A program made the translations under genes and the position numbers. This document shows, one piece after another, positions 43,550 through 57,060 of a stretch of DNA of 64,000 nt. The DNA is from Apodospora peruviana. Its lineage: Eukaryota > Ascomycota > Sordariomycetes > Sordariales > Lasiosphaeriaceae. Position 1 is the stretch's first letter, and the number at the start of each line of letters is the position of its first letter. Below the pieces are notes generated by a model. The model was not told the origin of the DNA and made no database searches. It worked only from the letters and a program-made list of their open reading frames with translations. Location of the stretch: positions 992,001-1,056,000 of the forward strand of contig JAUEDM010000005.1 in assembly GCA_033439685.1 (NCBI GenBank), given 5' to 3'.

Positions 43550-46500
43550 TCAAACACCACAACCAACACCCCCATCCTCCAAACTCTCATCCCACCCGCC
43601 CGTCTCCAACAACCACCCGCCAACCCGTTCTTTAACACCCCCAATCGTCTCCCCGAGCGCAGAAATCCACTGGTCCTGCACAACCCGTACCTTCTCCTTC
43701 AAATCATCGGTGAGTCTTCCTCTTTCGTCTCCGCGAACCTGTTCCACCCTGCTCGCATCCCGCCCTTCATTCTCCATAACCTTGACTTTAGCAGAAACGC
43801 ACGCCTCTTTAACCTCATGCAGCAAACAAAGCAAATTCGTCTGCGACTCGATAAATTGGTAAGTACTCTTCTCGGCATGTAACAACAGCGAGAAAAGATA
43901 CTGCAGCGGGTGGTCGACATAACTTGGATTCTCGTCGTATTCCGCGGCAGGGATCTGTATCCTCAGAGATTCCATTTCCCCATTCTCCGAAACCCGGTCT
44001 AATAGTTGTTTGAGGGGAGGAGCAATGTCCCAGAACGCGCTAAGTTGAACTTCAACTCCCCTGACGACCGTCTCCTCGACCACATCTCTAAACTCCTGCG
44101 TGCGATGCAGTACCTCTTCAGAGAATGTGAGGGCCCGCTTGGCCGCATCCTCCGCAAAAAACGCTTTCGCAGACACAACCTTGTCGTCCGCATTCGCCAA
44201 CTTGTACGGCACGAGGACCATATCCCTGTACCGATCGTTGCGGTCCGTAAGTAGGTCATAAAGCGCGCGGTGCAGCATTTCCCGCGCCTCAAAGATCCAT
44301 TTCAGGAGAGTAAGCTTCTCGAGCAGCTCCGGCTGCTCGTCGCCTTCTTCTTGGGGTAGGTTCGGGTTACTGTTGTGCGTCTCATTAAAAAGCTGGCTGC
44401 GCAACTCGTCAAATAGAGAAGTCGCCTTCGTGATGCGGTCCTGCAGGATCTCGTTTACCGGCACGACCACGGCGGTCTGAAAGTCATCGAAATCTTTCTT
44501 CTCTAGGTCTTTAACGGCGTCGTGCTCCGCCGTCTTGGCGTCGGCTTCGATGGCTGCCGCCTCAGCGTACCCGATGCTGCCCGACGTGATTTCTTGCTGT
44601 AGATTCTGGCGCAGAGCCTGGCGGCGCTGTTTTGCCGCCTCGGCGGCCTCTCCGCGAACTTTGGCGCTGCCTTGCTTGAAGCGCTCCTTTATGGCGTCGA
44701 CCTCGGTCATGTCGCTGATCACACGGACCTGGTTGCGCGTCTGCGTGAGTTCGGGGTGGTTATTGTTGACGGCTGGGTGGTGGCGGGGATACGGCGGTGG
44801 TAAGGTGACAAGGCGCGAAACGTCGAGATGTTCGGGGTTCGGCGTCGTCGGCGTCGATACCGAATGGTAAGAATTGCGAGGTTGTGGTGTGCCGCCGCTT
44901 GGGTCCTGAAGGTCATGCCAGCCAGCCTTCTCGGGTGGATAATCGGTCAGCGATGCCCGGTTGCTGGGTCCGGCTGCATTCGCTGTCGCTGCCGGCGACG
45001 GGTGCGGCTCGTCAACCCATTGCAGCGCTTCGCGGGCTTCCTTGGGCACCCCCATGTATTTGGACTCGCGTTTTGACCGCTCGATTTTGGAGGAATTGTT
45101 CCCGCTCGAGTCAGCCTCCCACCACCGACTCGCCGGTCGCCCGCGCGAGTCCTCCTCGTCGAGCGCGTCGCTGACGCTCATGCTGAGGATCGGCGACAGC
45201 GAGGGCATGTAGCTCGATGACTGCCAGTTTGGCGGGTTGTTCCCGCCACCAGACGACGAAGAAGGTCCGGCCATGGGAGACGATGGCTGACCAGAGGAAG
45301 TCGGGGTGCCTGCGGGCTGGCCGCCACCCCCAAAAGCAGACCCGACGGACCCGCGGTGTGATCTCGGCGGCTCCGAAGACTGCGGCGTCAGCTGTATCGG
45401 TCCGCTGGTGGCCGAGTTGGACGACTCTCGCCGCGCCGCCATAGGCCGGAAGAGATCCCGGGTGAGGTCGAGAATCTCGGACCCCATGGCGCCGATCGCT
45501 TGCCCGTACCGCTCCCGACGTATCCTCGACTCGCTCACAAAAAACTCGGCAAACAGACGCACCCGCTCGGCATCGCTTGGTGCCGACGACTCCTTGTGTG
45601 CAAAATCCGCAAACCGCTCGATGGTGGCGCGGGCGAACTGCTCGGTGCTCTGGCTGATGACGGTCTGCTTGCTCGGGTATCGGGCCGACGGAATAGGTGA
45701 TGTCGGGGCGGGCGTTAGTATTTCGCTACCAGCACCACCTCGATGCGAGCCTGACGACGACCTGCTCCCCGTCGGCGGTGTGGGCAGTGCCTTGGGTGCG
45801 AGGGGATGATGGTAAATCTCGGGGTGCTTCGAGCTCTGAGGTGATAATCTTGTAGGAGTCAGCTGACCAGACTGGACCTGCGCCGAGGAACCGCCCATGG
45901 CCCGCGGTGTAGAGCCCCTCGATTCGTGACTGGTGCCGCCGTCGAACGAGTCTGCCGTCCGGGGCGTCTCGCTTGAACCTCCTCTCCTCGGGGTCCCCCT
46001 GTTGATGGTCAGTCGCCGCTGCAGGCCTGTCCCGCTCGACGGAATGACGATATCGGTGAGTTGTTGACCCTCGATGGATCCATCTATAGAATTGGTATAC
46101 ACGCCCCTTGTCCTGCTAGCAGTGCGTCTCTCCCGGAGCGTCCCTTCCCCTCTCACAGCATGGGCTCTGGATAGTGCTCCCCCAGCTGAGCTTGCCGAGG
46201 AGGCCGCCGACTCGGGCTGTGCGCTGGAACTCCCAGCACTAGACAAAGAGGACTCATTAGTACTCTGCGAGAGCCTATGATTCGGTGACTCTGGTCGTTG
46301 TGATTGCTGTTGTTGGGCTTGCGGTTGGTCCGGTATCCGGTCGTCGTCCTGCCAGTTCGCCGGTGTTGGCGGAACGGGTCCTAAAGCAGTGACCCCGCTG
46401 GGCGGTGGCCTACGAGTCGGTGGCGACATGATGGGATCGGGTCCAGACGATACCCTCTGAACACTTTGGGACCGTGCGGCGGACGGCGGAGGACCCGGGG

Positions 46501-47374
46501 GTGGCGGAGGCACCCCCATCTGTTGAGCGGGATCCCATCTTATTTGTGACGAGGACCGCGATCGTGCCGATGTGGGCGTGGCCACGGCCGGTGTCGAAGC
46601 CGCTCGCCTCGCCCCTGGGGGAAGAATCTGATTCGGATCTGGCACAACTGTGGCAGGTATCTGTAGTGTCAGGGGACCGGGGTGGCCCGGCATCGTCCGA
46701 GCCATCATGCCGTGTGGACGAGGCGGTTGTGGGTGGTGTTGTTGCGGATGCGGTTCGATCGGTGTGCTCGCCTGTTCCTGATCCCGTCTCCTGCTCAACG
46801 AAGGAAGTCCAAACCGTCTTTCCCGCGAACCGCCTCTGCCACCAGGCGGAGGCGGAAAACTGGTGGCCGCTGCCGGCGTGTCCGGCCCTATCCTGCCCAC
46901 CGGCGGAGGCGGCGCCCGAGCGGCCGATACGCCGCTGCCTCCCTGTCCCGACTCGAATGCCATGCTCATCGGACGTCCCATTTGGCTGCGCGGGGGTGAG
47001 TAAGGAGGTGGAGGTGGCGGTGAGGCTACTACAAATCAGCTTTACCTCCCTCTCATGACACAAGGACGAAACTCACGCTGTGGTTCATGGAACGATTGAG
47101 CGGGCTGATGATGAAGCTGCTGCATCCGCTCGGCACCACCCCCAGGGCCCACGATGGGCGAGGCGATCCATTCTTGCGGGTTGTAGGGCTGGATGGCGCT
47201 CACGGGCGTCTGGCCCGACGAGAAGGCGCCATGGGAACTCACTGACATGGCGGACAGTGGCGTGCTGTTGGAGCCGTGGCCATGATAGACTCCCAGTGAT
47301 GCCGTGAGGAGGGGATTCAAACCGGCGCGGAGTCGCGCTGTCGGGTCTCGCGACGAACTCATAAGCGGCGGCAT
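43550..47374 (-). CDS. Large Ser/Pro-rich protein of unknown function
   Basis: Two exons (47374-47077 and 47025-43550) give 1257 aa. I do not recognise a named domain. The first about 850 residues are Ser, Pro, Gly and Gln-rich and likely disordered, with proline runs (PPPPPPYSPP) that could bind SH3 or profilin-type partners. Inside is a more conserved-looking helix, FADFAHKESSAPSDAERVRL. The last about 400 residues are charged and helical: a coiled-coil-like stretch (IKERFKQGSAKVRGEAAEAA), then a helical region with LTLLKWIFEAREMLHRALYD and HPLQYLFSLLLHAEKSTYQF. It resembles large conserved Pezizomycotina proteins without assigned function. Either of two close ATGs (47374, 47362) could be the start. 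The splice uses GTGAGT and an acceptor at TAGTAG. Confidence 0.75.
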
Positions 47375-50300
47375 CTGGTGATATAGCTCGTCGACAACAT
47401 TCCCTTTCCCCTATTCCCTCTCAATCGACGGCAACGGCGACGGCTTCGAGGTGCGCGAAATTTCCGTGGCTGCGGCTTGTCGAGACTGCTGCTGGTGCTT
47501 GGTTTTGCGATTCCCCGGCCAGTCTCAAGCCGACCACCAGAGACAAAACCTCTCTCTCTCTCTCTCGCAGTGCCTCTCGTCACCACTCCATTCACAGCCG
47601 GGAGGATCTCGAGACTGTGGGATGAGGGGCTGTCTGTCGCTCACGCCCAGGCCATCACAAATGAGTCCGAGAACTTCCTGTGTGTTGTTGGGGTCGGTCG
47701 TGTCGTCCAAGTATGACTGCAGCAACAAGAGGGGTGTTGTGCGTTGGAGCTGCTGTCGGCCGAGGGCGCGGTTGCTGCTGTGTGGGATGAGGTGAAGGTG
47801 CTTGCAGCCCATTCACAGTCCAGTCCGACAAAAAGTAGGTAGTAGGCCTGCTTCTGTACGTCCGTACACCTGCTTGAGAGACAGTTGTTGCAGCGTTGCA
47901 AGGAGAGATAAAAAAGATGAGAGGTTGTCCAGTTCCAGTCCAGTCCAGGCCATCTGCTAGTCGGCCTTGTCTACTCCTGGGTTCCAGCCAAGTCACGCCG
48001 CAGGGTGTTGCTTTGTACACCACACTTCACTTCAACTCAACCACTCGGTACAACAGGCTATGGGCTGGCTGCTACAACAAACCAGCACCCCGGTCTTGTC
48101 CTCTTTGTCCTGTTACCCAGTGCACATTAACGAACTCGCGAGTCTGCATGGAAAGGCGGGAGCCGGCCTCCCGCTTTAAACTGGCCTAGCGGGCAACACC
48201 CACCCCCTGGTTCTTGGCCCTTGACCCCCCGGTTCACCCCTTTGCCATGTCCGCACCTGGGGCGACGGCTTCCCAGATGGGTCATCCTCCCAGGGAGGGG
48301 TTATCTTCCGAGTGTGACTCCTATGGATGCTGGGCCGCTTTGTCGTCCCGTTCTCACGACGGAAGCGAACTAGCAAGCACCCCAACAATGTAGGCAGAAT
48401 GATGCCGGTATTCGATACTGCATCCAATGTATGTTGCCAGCTGGGTGCAAACATGGACGCACCAGGGATAATCTGTATACTTCTTCTCTTTCTCTTCCTC
48501 TTACGGCGGCCTTTTGCAGGCCGGACTGTAGCTACGTAACAGGTAAATTGTCGCGATTTCGCTCAACAATGCGCTGTACTCGCCCCTGTCCAAGAAGGGG
48601 ACGGACGTTGCCATCATGCCTTGAGGGAACCACCAATCCATTCAGATAAAGAATCGCCGCCCACCTGGCAGGCTACTGGTACAGGCTAACCTGCTGCTGC
48701 AAGACACAGTAGAACATGGCACATGCAGCCCAGGTCTTGGAGACTCCATCGTTCGCGGATAGGATACAGTACACCATGCTAGTGCACAGGGCTGCCGTTG
48801 TGCTCACAGGGGAAATCTCTGTTGGTTTCTTTTAACGTTTGCCCCTCCGTCCCGTGATAACAGGCTGATTTATTATTTTCCTGTGTCGGGGCTTGCCTTG
48901 CCAGATCGGGATCCTCCGGGCTGCGTGGAAACAGATACAATGGTAGGCAGCTGGTATGTATTATCGGCGGCGGCGCCGGAAAAGCACACTCACCCAACTC
49001 GTCCTTGAGTTGGCCACGCCGTTGAAGACAGTGGAAAAGGCCCCTCCTTCAATTCCTCAAAGTCAGTGCAGCACAAGGGGCAAAGGGAATTTGCAAAAGG
49101 AGGGGTCGGGTTTTTCTTTGACAAAAGATCGTGATTGGCCACTGTCTCAGATGGTGTGCCGAACAATCTATTATTGGGTTCACCCTAGGCCCGGATCGCC
49201 TGCAATTGGTTGATGTTGTGCCATTTCCCTGTGATGTGGCTGCCGGCGCTTAACCCCCTTGCCCTTTCGACGACGTCTGATTCGGCTGCTGCCTCGGCGA
49301 AAGAAGACAAAAAGGCAACAAGGCGCGTTGGCGGAGCTCTTCTTTGCTTGAAGATGGCCTAGGCCGATCTGGGGTTGGCGTATGTGGGCAAAGGCCCCCT
49401 GTCCTGATCCCGTTCTTGATGTTATGCGACCCAAATTGCTTGTACAGAAAATGCAACGTCGATAGAGTGTCGTGGTGGCAAGTGGTCAACCTGGCTCCTT
49501 GTTGTGTTAGCATTGATGATTGGGTATCTGCGCAATGGGATGTTAGCAAGGTGATTAGAATCCGCCAGAGCCTGGAGATATGATACTACCAACCCATTCC
49601 ACTCTCGAGCCTCATCGCCAGCAATTCATGAACCCACGCAGCACAGCATCGGTGTGCCATTTTCTTGTAGCAGCTTGGCACCCGAGCGAACATCAGCTCA
49701 TTACCAAAGAGCACTCACTTCCAGGCCACCTCATGCGACCACCCTTCGGCCGCCGACCCCGGAATCTCCGGGGGTGGGGGGAGAGGCAGGCTTCGAGTTC
49801 CACGACCACTCGCTCGTAGCTTGGGGATGAGAATCTTCAATAGTGCATCCTTCCAGCCATATGGTAGACCTTTCTGGGGCATTGAAGAACATGAGGTTCC
49901 TCACCAGGCGCCAACACCAACAAGCCATAAAACGCGTATGAAATGGATCATGGATCCGAGCATGTGTCATCCATCCATCCCCCGATATCACCTTGAAGAG
50001 GCGCCAACGTACGGATCCGTACAGGCATCAAGTATCCGTGCTCCGAAGAGTTTGATCTCGTTCCGAAGACACTTGGAAGATGTACATACGCACGCTTGAC
50101 CGCCGAACCAGAGAAGTCGTGATCTTGGAGGCGCGTTCGACCTCGGCGGCGGCGGCATACATAACTTTGCTGGCCATGCATACCTAACCTGACCATGTCC
50201 GCTGGCTTAATACACAGCACTTCGATATCCAATATCAACACGGTCAACGGATGCTTTTCAACGGCGAAGGAAGGTAGGCCAATTGGGGCCACAATCACGC

Positions 50301-53300
50301 CCGTTCTGGAGCCGTTCACACTTTAATGCTGCTCCTCTGTTCTTTCTTCCCCACAAAATTTCTCCGTGAGTGAAAGTGGGGGATGTTTTCGCGTGACGAG
50401 ATATAAATAGTAGACTTACTAGCTAGTAGTTAGTGGTCGATACATGGCGTCTGGTTCCTCTCGGCCCCCGATGTTATTCATCAGCTTTAATTTTCTTTTC
50501 AGGTGGTCATCCCTCATATCTGGAAGAGGGGACTGGATCTGGCGGTCAACAAATTGATGTCCAACCATTGAAGTTCCTTGTCACAATCAGCGAGCTCTTT
50601 TTGATTGCTTCGGCATCATTTCGAGCCGGTTTACTGACCGGCCGAAAATAGCTGTGTTCGTCAACCAAGCAAGCAATGAGACGCTAGAGCGCCTCGGCAG
50701 TGTCGTGCTCATCGTACAAGCGCGCATGGCGCCAGGCACGGGTCGTCGCCGACAGCTGGCGTGGGGCACTAGATTCTTATGTGATGACCTCATGCGTTAG
50801 TCGCGGGCACTTGACATAAGCTCCATGTATGCCATGTCCTCCTCTATCGCAACGCATAGAGTCGGACGTTGTGGCTTCCGAGTCGGCGCCTCGACGGGTC
50901 TGAAAGCTCTCTTCTCGTAAAGGGTTTCTGTTTTAGTACATTCAGCTTCAGCTGTCGTCGGCGACATTGTGAGGCCGCTCATATCAAGCCGTGGTGACAT
51001 CCGCACCTGAGATCTTAAGAGCCATTCGATGTCACTGGTCGGCCGCATGCCACCACATAAGTAAACACCCCTGAGTTTGAACAGCTCCAGTGCAAGCCTT
51101 ATAACTCCTGCTCGGCCGTCCCTCCTGACAGCTGCAGCTCCGTTGTGACCTTGGCGGGCTTTACCAGATCCAACCACGACGCCGGGTCAGTGGCGGGTTC
51201 AGACTAGCCAACCGGGACACCAGAACGCGGTTGTTCTTTATTTAGGTAAGGTTTCTCCACTCAACGGCGCGAGGAGATCAAGCTAGCGAGTTGTTCGAGT
51301 ATTGATGGGTTGTTTCCCACGCTTGAATCACTCAAGCTCTTATGCTTCACTTCGACGAGGAAGTGAACTCAGGGGTCGAGTCAGTACTGCAAACCAGGGA
51401 GACCGAGAACCGGGGAATATTGCACTGTACCGCGCGCCAGAGGAATATTGGTTCCTGTACGCCACCGCTGTGGGACCCGTGTAACGAATCAATATTGAAT
51501 ACGGATATCAAGATGACCTTCCACCGCGAAAAGGAAGCATAACAGTTGTCGATGTTGGTCAGCCATGGCGCCTCCTTTTATGATGGCCCAGTCTTCCGGA
51601 CAGATGGTATTCTGCAGCTTCTGTGATGTTGGATAATCCGTGGCTCTCCATGCAATACATGGGCTTTCCAATGGGAGGTAGTTGCGGCGCATTTCCAATA
51701 GATCAGGTGTATGTGTTTCCGCCGCAGGGCTGAAGAACTTGCAGATGATTCGCGCATGCTTCTGTTCATCGGTCTTCGACTATCGAGAGTTATTAAATCT
51801 CCCGAAAACAGTGTTCGTCTTCCAGTTGCAAATCGTATCACGACCAGAAACGAATCTTCGAGTTGGTCATGACCGAAGGTGACTTTGCCACAGAGACGCC
51901 GCCCGGCATGACTGTCAAGCATCCGCGCTACTGGTGGCATTCCACAACTGGCTATGCGAGCCAGGCAGCACACTCGTGTTACAATAGAACTTAGAACTAT
52001 GCAGGTTTGCTTCAATATGTACCGTTTTCTGGGCACCTGCTCAGGGGCGGTTTTGCCGATCCTCTAGATGTGATCATGCACATCGGCATCCGCTCAAGCC
52101 CTATGGACGAAACCGCACAATACCGACTAGTGACACTCGTGTGATCGCACGTCCATCTCGTGCGTAACTCCAGGATAGCCGGTGTATGGAACCGTGTCGT
52201 GCACGATCACCGTCGAGCTTGTGTTGAAGGCCTTTCGAAGCAGAGCTGTGGGACTATCCGGGGCCAAAGAAGGCAAAGCCCTTAGTCTCGTTATCATGCG
52301 GTTTGGGACCACGTCTTCAGGTGGCTGCGGGCACAGTCATCGTCTGGCAGGTAAAGCTGTATAGCTCTTCGAAGAATGAAGGCTCGTATTCACAACTAAA
52401 ACGAAGCCGTCAGTTTGTGATGTCTCGCCGGCTGTGGTTGCATCTGTTGGCGGACAGCCCTTGTCGTTCGTTGACTCTAGTGAGACCAAGCAAATATTAC
52501 CCTCTCGGTTTTTGTTCAACCATGGTGTTATCCGAATGTGTACGGGTTATCCCGAAGGTTTTTGCTGACTCGTTGCATCCCGAATTGCCATTCGATATCA
52601 CGACACATATCGTTGCTCCTTTGACTGACAATCAAAAGAAGCTTGAAGATAGCGAGGGTTGACAAGGATGGGCGCTCGAGTCTAGATAACAGGTTAATCG
52701 AGACCACGCTGAGGAATTTGTGAATGTCAATGTCAAAGAACTCAAAGTAACGTGTGAGCGATCAGCACGAGGCTGAAAAGTAGAAATATTACACAATCCT
52801 TGATGGCGATCGCGAGTATGATTGGTCGGGTGCCTAACTGTCGCTGAGTGGCCGAGGAAATGCAGTGGTCTTTTTAGTTTTGCGGTCAGCCTCGGGCTTC
52901 AAGCTCCAGTCGGATCGGCAGAAAAACCCCTCCCGTGAACCCCACTCCAGGTCTCCACAAATGGTGCAAGGTCAGACTTACTGCCGCATTTGTCCGCCTT
53001 TTCGGATGGAGCCTGCTCGCAGTTCTAGAGCTTTCCAAAGTTGACTTTAAAGCTGCTCCTCGCATCTTTTTCTCCCTCTTCCAATTCCTTTCTCTGGCGA
53101 CATCTCGCCCGGCTCTACTACACTCCATACTGCATTCGAGTTAACGTTGCGACTTTTGCAAAACGACAGGTACTTTCAAATTTTAGAAGTTAAAGGTACA
53201 GTGACCACCAATTCTTTCATCCCCGGCTTTCCATGATGATTGTTCAGCTGGCACCAGTCATAGGGTGACTTGTACTCCCTCCCTTGATGACGAAGCTGCG

Positions 53301-53441
53301 GTCTACCAGGCCATTTCTGATCTAGCCCCTCCAATTCTTTCTCACGGTATATTTGAGCTTCGTTTGGCATTTGTCGCTGACCGGACTAGTCCAAAACAAA
53401 GTAAAGGATATCGCTTCTGCGACCGAAACAGAACAGACACA
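47375..53441. other. Gene-free stretch of about 6 kb
   Basis: I found no coding frame with family resemblance on either strand. Several open frames of 100-150 codons (for example 51578-52036 minus and 52303-52662 plus) lack recognisable motifs and read into stops in neighbouring frames, which fits decayed genes or chance. A CT microsatellite lies at 47550-47566 upstream of the Ser/Pro-rich gene. The last few hundred bases probably hold the Aha1 promoter. Confidence 0.5.
47550..47566. repeat. CT microsatellite
   Basis: About eight CT units, about 180 bp upstream of the Ser/Pro-rich gene's start codon (read as GA on the gene's strand). Such tracts are frequent in fungal promoters. Confidence 0.85.
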
Positions 53442-54691
53442 ATGGTCTTGCACAACCCAAACAACTGGCACTGGGTCAACAAGGATGCCTCGCCGTGGGC
53501 AAGGCAGTGGCTTGAGGACAACTTGACCAAGATTGAGGCCAAGGAGGGAGATGTGACGGCCAAGATTAGCAAGGTCATCAGCATGGATGGAGATGTCGAC
53601 GTGGCGCAGCGGAAGGGCAAGGTCATTACCATTTTTGATGTCAAGTTAACACTGGAGTACTCAGGTACGTACGCAACCGTAGAATACAAGCACTTGTTCC
53701 TTCTTGCCCTTGAGATTGCCCTTGAGATCTTTGTTCCCACCAATTGTTTCCGTATGCAGAGTAAAAGAGCGCAAGACTAAACAAAATCTATGCTTTTCTG
53801 TAGGCTCCACTGCCGGCGACGAGAATGTTTCGGGAACCATTACCGTTCCGGAGCTGTCCCACGAGTTGGATGAGGACGAGTTCGTGGTAGGTTACGACAG
53901 CATAAATTAGCAGCGTGCGACGTATGGCGGCTGACCGAGTGACACCTGCTACAGTTCGAGATCGACATATACTCCGACTCCAAGGAGAAGCAACCGGTCA
54001 AGGACCTTGTCCGGTCCAAGATCGTTCCGCAGCTGCGCAGCACATTCGTCAAGCTCTCCCCCGCCCTGATCGCCGAGCACGGCAAGGACCTCCAGCACCC
54101 CCCGGGATCCAACCCGTCGAGCGGCTTCTCCACGCCCAAGTACCTCGCGCCCACAACACCCGCTGCTGGCAAAGCCGAGCCGGTGGCGACGCATTCAAAT
54201 GCCGGCAGCGTCGTCAACACCACGACCGTGACAGACAACGAAGAGTTCCGCACCACGGCCGAGGAGCTGTACCAGACGTTTACCGATCCGCAGCGGCTGG
54301 CGGCGTTCACGCGCGCGCCGCCCAAGGTGTTTGAGGGCGCCAAGAAGGGCGGCAAGTTCGAGCTGTTTGGCGGCAACGTGTCGGGCGAATACCTGGAGCT
54401 GCAGGAGCCGACCAAGATCGTGCAGAGTTGGCGCCTGAACCAGTGGCCGCAGGGTCACTTCTCCAAGCTGCAGATCGAGTTCGACCAGAACGATGTGGAC
54501 CACGTCACGGTTATGCGCGTCGAGTGGACGGGCGTGCCGATTGGGCAGGAGGAGGTGACCAAGCGGAACTGGTTGGAGTACTATGTTCGGAGCATCAAGC
54601 AGACGTTTGGGTAAGTTTTGTTTCGATATTTGCATTAGGGGTGCTTTTACTGACAAAATGGATGGGATACAGCTTCGGAACAATCCTTTAA
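53442..54691 (+). CDS. aha1: Hsp90 co-chaperone Aha1
   Basis: Activator of Hsp90 ATPase, cytosolic. Four exons (53442-53664, 53804-53886, 53955-54610, 54673-54691) give 326 aa, close to the usual 330-350. The N-terminal Aha1 domain has NPNNWHWVNKDASPWARQW, which includes the NxNNWHW signature that stimulates Hsp90. KGKVITIFDVKLTLEYSG is also typical. A linker rich in Pro/Ser/Thr leads to the AHSA1 domain (from about residue 205: EELYQTFTDPQRLAAFTRAP, GGKFELFGGNVSGEY, WRLNQWPQGHFSKL). The last exon adds only a few residues (FGTIL) and closes the frame, which supports the splice model. Confidence 0.94.
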
Positions 54692-55162
54692 GGTCTTAAG
54701 TTAGATATGCAAAAATTGACGGGAGGAACGGTACGGCGTTTAGGGGTTGGGGATGGAGGAGATGGAGACGGAAAGAGAGCAGGCGGTGCGGGCATCCTTG
54801 CCTCCTAAAGCACCGTGGTTTGTTTGACGCTTTATGCATAGACGGAGTCAATAGCGACATGACATGAGAGGACACACACACACACCCAAACGAGCGATAA
54901 TAGACCATATTTGGTTAAGTAACTCCTTTGTTCTCGGTTCACATGTGTTGTTTCAGTCTCGGATATTATCCCGCGAACCCCGCGTGACACAAGCTTCATT
55001 CCCGGAGCCGGTAGCGGTCCTTGGTGTCCTCGGAGCGGGGCTAACTGTCCGACTCCCACGCCGGTCATCCTTGACATCTTTCCCGAATGAAGATCTTGGT
55101 TTTCTGAACTGAAGTCCAGTTTTGTCTCTTCCCTACTACAAACATAAACAGACAACCCAAAA
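54692..55162. other. Intergenic between Aha1 and the amidase
   Basis: 471 bp containing the Aha1 3' end and the amidase promoter. A short CA run lies near 54875. Nothing else is recognised. Confidence 0.5.
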
Positions 55163-56156
55163 ATGGCTCCAAATTACAAATTTGCCATTATCCAGCTCCA
55201 ACCCAAGGTAAGTGACGTGACGTCATATCCCACGATCATCATCATCTTTCTCAAGACTCACATTTCGGTCTATCTAGGATGTCGCGGTAGAAGAAAACTT
55301 CGCCAAAGCAGCGTCCTACATCCGCCAAGCAGCCAGACAAGGCGCCCACGTCGCCGTGTTACCAGAATACCACCTCACATCATGGTGTCCCGACCACCCA
55401 GACTTTGTCAAGGCGTCGGCCGAGTCAGCTGCTTACTTGGCGAGATATCAGGAGCTAGCAAAGGAGCTCAACATCAACATTGTCCCGGGGACGATCTGTG
55501 AAGTTCATTCAGATACCAACAACCCTGAAGATAAAGAGGTGACAGAAATCCACAACATGGCCTACTGGATCTCGGCCGGAACGGGCGTTATAGCAGGCGC
55601 CTACCAAAAAAAGAACCTCTGGCATCCTGAGCGGCTGCATCTGACCGCGGGCACACATATACCTCATATGGCATTCGATACACCTCTTTCCCTCCCCTCA
55701 ACTGAGAGTTGTGAGAGACCATTGCGCGCAGGCTTGCTAATCTGCTGGGACTTGGCGTTCCCTGAAGCGTTCAGAGCGTTGATAGCCGACGGCGCTGACA
55801 TGGTCGTGATTCCATCGTACTGGCACTTAACTGACGTGGATCCGGTCGCGAGGGAAATTAATCCAGAGTGTGAGAAGCTGTTTCTCGAGTCGGCGGCCGT
55901 GGCTAGAGCGTACGAGAATACTTGCTGTGTTGTGTTCTGCAATTCCGGCGGCGTGAGTCAGGTTGCTATGCCCATCTTGGGCGCGGTTGGTGGACATACA
56001 GGCATGGTTGAAGAAGACGAAGAGAGGAAAGGGGAGGTGATGAAGATTGTTGAGGTGGATTTTGAGGTACTGAGAGTTGCGGAGGGGAGTTATAAGGTTC
56101 GGCAGGATATTGGGGGGGAGGGGTGGCATTATGGGTATGAGTTGAGGAGGGATTGA
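55163..56156 (+). CDS. Nitrilase-superfamily carbon-nitrogen hydrolase
   Basis: Predicted amidase or nitrilase acting on a C-N bond, cytosolic. Two exons (55163-55207, 55278-56156) give 307 aa. The catalytic triad is visible: Glu in AVLPEYHLT, Lys in AYQKKNLWHPE and Cys in GLLICWDLAFPEAFR. GADMVVIPSYW and the FCNSGG segment also match the superfamily. The short first exon of 15 codons (MAPNYKFAIIQLQPK) supplies the first beta strand. The natural substrate cannot be deduced. No neighbouring gene suggests a pathway. Confidence 0.88.
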
Positions 56157-56676
56157 GTATGAAGAAAGGAGATTGAGGACTGTCAGGGTGAGTTGTGTGG
56201 GGAGCGTAGGTACCGGGGGGATATAAAGGGACGGATCGGGAGACGAGATTGAGGAATAAGAGAAGATGGTTCCTGTCAGACGGTTATTTGATATCGGTAC
56301 ATGCTCTGGCAAGAGTGGACCGAACAATGAATGATCTTATCATTGCGCCAATATTTCACAGAGTCACTCGAGATGCCTGGTTGCATATACAGAAGGTAGT
56401 CAGTTAATGGTGAGGTAGTTATGTCTGTTAGTTACTGCTAAGGCAGCGTTCATATTTGCGTTTTTTTGTTTTACAAAGGCGAATAAATATACTAGTAAAA
56501 AAAAACAAGAAGAGCAAAGGAGAACAAAGAAAATACCTGTATGCTTCTGCTTTCTTACAACCTAGAAATCGTTAGTACTTACCAGAGAAACATCTCAAGA
56601 TCATCACGATCGAGGACCCAAATTACATCCCTGATGATGTCAGTCCAGCTGACACCACTTAGCAACCATCACCAAA
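56157..56676. other. Intergenic, convergent 3' flanks
   Basis: 520 bp between two convergent genes, probably both 3' UTRs. A run of seven T lies near 56461 and nine A near 56497. No gene is seen. Confidence 0.5.
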
Positions 56677-57060
56677 TTAAACGTATCTATGATTCGGGAT
56701 ATAAGCCGCAGCAGCAGGCGGCCGAAGCGCAGGATGAACCCGCCTCCAGTCCACCTTCTGCGTCATATCTGGTATACCGTGAAAATGACCTCCGTCCCCA
56801 GCCTCGAGATCAATCTCAACCCACCTGGCCGCCTCACGCTGCTGTCTATCCACAGAGCGCTGCAGCTCGCACTCGTTCTGCCATGCCTTCCTCTCCTTGC
56901 GTCGCTGTTCGTGAGCGGCCCTGCGCTCGCGCTCGTACTGCTCCTTGCTGGCGACACCGTCAAGATGTCTAGCGAAGATGCGCGCTCCCACGTAAGCGAA
57001 GGCCATGAAGACGACGAATCCGAAGGTCACAAGACCGGCAATTCCACCTGTGTCCAACAT
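56677..57060 (-). CDS. Small single-pass membrane protein, unknown function
   Basis: A 127-residue single-exon frame. Residues about 8-28 (AGLVTFGFVVFMAFAYVGARI) form one clear membrane helix near the N terminus. A charged, probably coiled, helix follows (SKEQYERERRAAHEQRRKERK), then a short Pro/Ala-rich tail ending NHRYV. The shape fits many small fungal organelle-membrane proteins, but I recognise no family. Support is the open frame with plausible protein features only. Confidence 0.55.
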   Translation of the reverse strand: MLDTGGIAGLVTFGFVVFMAFAYVGARIFARHLDGVASKEQYERERRAAHEQRRKERKAWQNECELQRSVDRQQREAARWVEIDLEAGDGGHFHGIPDMTQKVDWRRVHPALRPPAAAAYIPNHRYV

